Of a DNA stretch of 33,146 nucleotides, positions 31,183-33,146 are shown piece after piece. Numbering within the stretch: the stretch's first letter is position 1; each line of letters starts with the position of its first letter. This DNA is from CBDHHC01 sp050633205. Its GTDB lineage: Bacteria; Pseudomonadota; Alphaproteobacteria; Rhizobiales; CBDHHC01. The position numbers and the translations under genes were made by a program. The stretch covers positions 1-33,146 of the forward strand of contig JBOEGA010000038.1 of assembly GCA_050633205.1 (NCBI GenBank), read 5' to 3'. A model generated the notes under the pieces. That model was not told where the DNA came from and ran no database searches. It saw only the letters and a list, made by a program, of their open reading frames with translations.

Positions 31183-33146
31183 TTATATAAGTCGAGATAA
31201 GATCTGACACATCTCTCTTGAAAAGGAGAGGGTTACCGNNCGTCGAGACTTGATCATCTTGCGCATAGCAACCCTTAAGGCTCCTGCACGTCCCAACTCT
31301 GGGTTAGCTGTTTGTGCTTTCAGGCTGGTTGTAATCAGATCTACTGTCGCGTTTGAATCTACAGCCCAGTGTGATACCAGCAAAGCCCTTGCTCCGGCAT
31401 AAAAGAACGCTTTGGCAAGGCCGGACATGGGTTCCGCTCCCGGTTTGTCTCCTGCAGCCGTGTTGCAGGCAGAGAGAATCACCCAGTCAGCGTCCAGTTT
31501 GAGTTGAGTGATTTCGGAAGCAGTCAGCAGGCCATCGTCTTCTTGTGTTGCTGTGTCCGGTGGTGTCAGCATAAGCGAAGGTTCAGCCTTATATTTCAAA
31601 AGACTTTGTGTTTCTCCCGAAAGCAAGCCATGTGTTGCAAAATGGATGACTTTTGCATTTTTCAAGGCACCTTCAGTTGATAGTTTTTTGATGTTTGTTT
31701 CCGTTGCNNTTGCCTTTGCACCGAGCTTGACAGACTGAGCCTTTGCACCAAGCACATCGGCAACGGCACAGAGTTCGTCTGCTGTTTCAGGGAGGGGGTA
31801 TTGGCGTTTTAACAATGTGAGATCAACCCTGCCACCACGAAAGAAACTGGTAATCTTTGACGGCAAATGCCAGCCTGCAACCTGCAGAGTTTTCTTGCTA
31901 CTGAAATCACAGCTTTGTTTTTTCCAGGCGCTCCGGTCCTTGCCGGATGGCCCTGTCAGTAACGGGTTGCCAATGCCGAAGAATGGATCGGAAGCACGAC
32001 TACTCTTCGATGTTCTCCTCAGTGCTTTCAGACTAGATACAGATGGAAGGACTGTCAGATCATGCTCATCAATCAACCATTTAAGGCCGCTGTAGTTAAC
32101 AAAAGCACTCGGTTTCTCAGTCAGCAAAACCTGAAAGGGCAGACTGGTCAGAGGGCCTGACGGAACCAGAAGAAGCTTCTTTCCCTTAATCAACTCTTTC
32201 ACCTGACCAAACAGGCCTTCATAAAGAAGGTAAGCAATTTCCTTGTTGAAAGGCAGGCTATTATTTGATTTTAAATCCGCATACTTCAGGTTTATATCAA
32301 GCAATTGGTTACATAGTTTTGCTGTCTGAGCTTTCCCCCAGCTCGCATGATCCAACCCGCAACGCAATGTCTTGACCATATCAGTCAGGGCTTTGGTCCC
32401 AAGCTCCGAACGAACCCATTTCATCTGAGTTTTTGTAACGACCCAGATGAAGGTTTCTTCTTCGGTCTTTTTCCATTTTGGCGTATCGACAATATAAACG
32501 AGTGCTTCATCATTTCTGAGCTGGCCTTGTACCTGAGCGACGCTCAAAGGCCTGGAATTGGCAAGCTCAGCATACTCAGGAAAGTCTTTGGAGAATGTCG
32601 CATCAATTTCACCAATGCGCTTTTCAGTGGCCTGTAACTGCTCACGCAATTTCTTTTCCACATCGGCATTACGCTTCTTCGGAGGAAGTCCAAGAGCTTT
32701 ACTCAACTGAGCATCAAACCCTTTCCAACCCTGCACAAGATCCTGCCTTTCCCGTACAAGCTCCGCCAGACGGTCATTGCCAGCCCCCACGCGCACTGCC
32801 ATTTGCGACAAAGCCGCAGATGCCCCTGTACCTTGTATCCATTGCAGGCGAGAGAATGTCTTTGATCCTTGTAATGATTTTGTTTTGGGTTGGCTTTCCA
32901 ATGAGCGATAGGCGGCTTTGAGATACATCTGGAAGTCGATAGTTTTTCTCTGCGCCTCTGTTTTCTTCTGCCCCGCCAGACTATCGGCTCCAACCAACCC
33001 TGTTCTATTTGCATAACCTGACGTCCCGTGATCAAATAATGTCTCTGCCAGAGTCCACTTTTGTTGATCATAATATAAAAACGCCAGATTGTTGACGCTT
33101 AAGAGCGTATCGGGATGCTCTTTACCAAGCACGCGCTCTGACGCCT
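31183..33146 (-). CDS. TPR-CHAT-domain protein, 5' end outside window and C-terminus doubtful
   Basis: Caspase-HetF-associated (CHAT) peptidase, clan CD. The frame is open to the window edge (ASERVLGKEHPDTL), so the start lies beyond 33146. Its first visible part is a kinesin-light-chain-type TPR (HPDTLLSVNNLAFLYYDQQKWTLAETLF). A long helical linker follows, then CHAT motifs: LLLVPSGPLTSLPFQVLL, VIHFATHGLLSGE (catalytic His), VILSACNTAAG (catalytic Cys) and AFFYAGARALLVSHWAVDS. Two NN gaps fall inside (31239-31240 and 31708-31709). After the last one the usual CHAT ending (PxxWAPF-type) is replaced by VTLSFSREMCQILSRLI, which suggests assembly error or truncation. Substrate unknown; no CRISPR genes are near. 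Confidence 0.82.
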   Translation of the reverse strand, partial: ASERVLGKEHPDTLLSVNNLAFLYYDQQKWTLAETLFDHGTSGYANRTGLVGADSLAGQKKTEAQRKTIDFQMYLKAAYRSLESQPKTKSLQGSKTFSRLQWIQGTGASAALSQMAVRVGAGNDRLAELVRERQDLVQGWKGFDAQLSKALGLPPKKRNADVEKKLREQLQATEKRIGEIDATFSKDFPEYAELANSRPLSVAQVQGQLRNDEALVYIVDTPKWKKTEEETFIWVVTKTQMKWVRSELGTKALTDMVKTLRCGLDHASWGKAQTAKLCNQLLDINLKYADLKSNNSLPFNKEIAYLLYEGLFGQVKELIKGKKLLLVPSGPLTSLPFQVLLTEKPSAFVNYSGLKWLIDEHDLTVLPSVSSLKALRRTSKSSRASDPFFGIGNPLLTGPSGKDRSAWKKQSCDFSSKKTLQVAGWHLPSKITSFFRGGRVDLTLLKRQYPLPETADELCAVADVLGAKAQSVKLGAKAXATETNIKKLSTEGALKNAKVIHFATHGLLSGETQSLLKYKAEPSLMLTPPDTATQEDDGLLTASEITQLKLDADWVILSACNTAAGDKPGAEPMSGLAKAFFYAGARALLVSHWAVDSNATVDLITTSLKAQTANPELGRAGALRVAMRKMIKSRXXVTLSFSREMCQILSRLI
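31239..31240. other. NN assembly gap within CHAT gene
   Basis: Two undetermined bases. The coding sequence to the higher-coordinate side is CHAT-like up to RKMIKSR, and the sequence on the other side does not continue the fold. The 7-base repeat GTCGAGA occurs on both sides (31191-31197 and 31242-31248). A join of two contigs of unknown true spacing is the simplest reading. Confidence 0.6.
31708..31709. other. NN assembly gap within CHAT gene
   Basis: Two undetermined bases just after a short repeated block (LGAKA twice in the protein; GCCTTTGCACC twice in DNA). The reading frame appears kept across it, because ATETNIKKL resumes the expected CHAT helix before HFATHG. Confidence 0.6.

Noticed and set aside
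31183..33146. CHAT protein as part of a type III-E CRISPR (Craspase) system
   Set aside because: No repeats, cas genes or gRAMP-like gene are visible in the window.

Overview
The window reads as chromosomal DNA of a moderately AT-rich, probably marine, alphaproteobacterium. The evidence is an ATP12-family F1-ATPase chaperone gene paired with a HAD phosphatase gene, a NifU-like/cupin/yidD cluster divergent from folE-hisI, a ycjX-ycjF pair, an LdtR-like MarR regulator and a rhizobial-type UDP-glucose dehydrogenase. The genus cannot be fixed from sequence alone. No rRNA, tRNA, insertion sequence, integrase, prophage or CRISPR array was seen.

Layout. 1-3115 (minus): a STAND/NACHT-like NTPase with a pentapeptide-repeat tail, then a CaCA-type Ca2+/Na+ antiporter cut by the window edge. 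3566-4015: a small secreted protein of unknown function. 4047-9947 (minus): PPK2, an LdtR-like MarR regulator with its own terminator, ycjX-ycjF, and a YadGH-type ABC exporter. 10196-13504: an MFS transporter, an ABA4-like membrane protein divergent from a TetR regulator with palindromes between them, and an unrecognised protein. 13994-17180: a cobalamin riboswitch, a BtuB-type TonB receptor and a BtuF-like binding protein. 17339-19279: an LpxH-like metallophosphatase and a GT4 glycosyltransferase. 19414-21093: an exported caspase-like protease.

21304-24808 is the most unusual locus. Three genes joined by 4-base ATGA overlaps encode an exported spermidine-synthase-like protein, a seven-helix membrane domain fused to a periplasmic SMP-30/gluconolactonase-type propeller, and an exported DUF2891 protein. 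The membrane half and enzyme half usually found in one fused spermidine-synthase-like polypeptide are separate here, and the membrane half carries a different enzyme-like domain. All three products are predicted to sit at or beyond the inner membrane, so this looks like an undescribed envelope pathway.

24826-31145 is largely housekeeping: ugd, a CYTH phosphatase/cyclase-like protein, ATP12, a HAD phosphatase, yidD, a cupin, a NifU-like scaffold, folE and hisI. 31183-33146 is a TPR-CHAT protease gene running off the window. It contains two 2-base N gaps, and the end of the gene after one of them does not look like a CHAT C-terminus, so this end of the window should be treated as assembly-uncertain.
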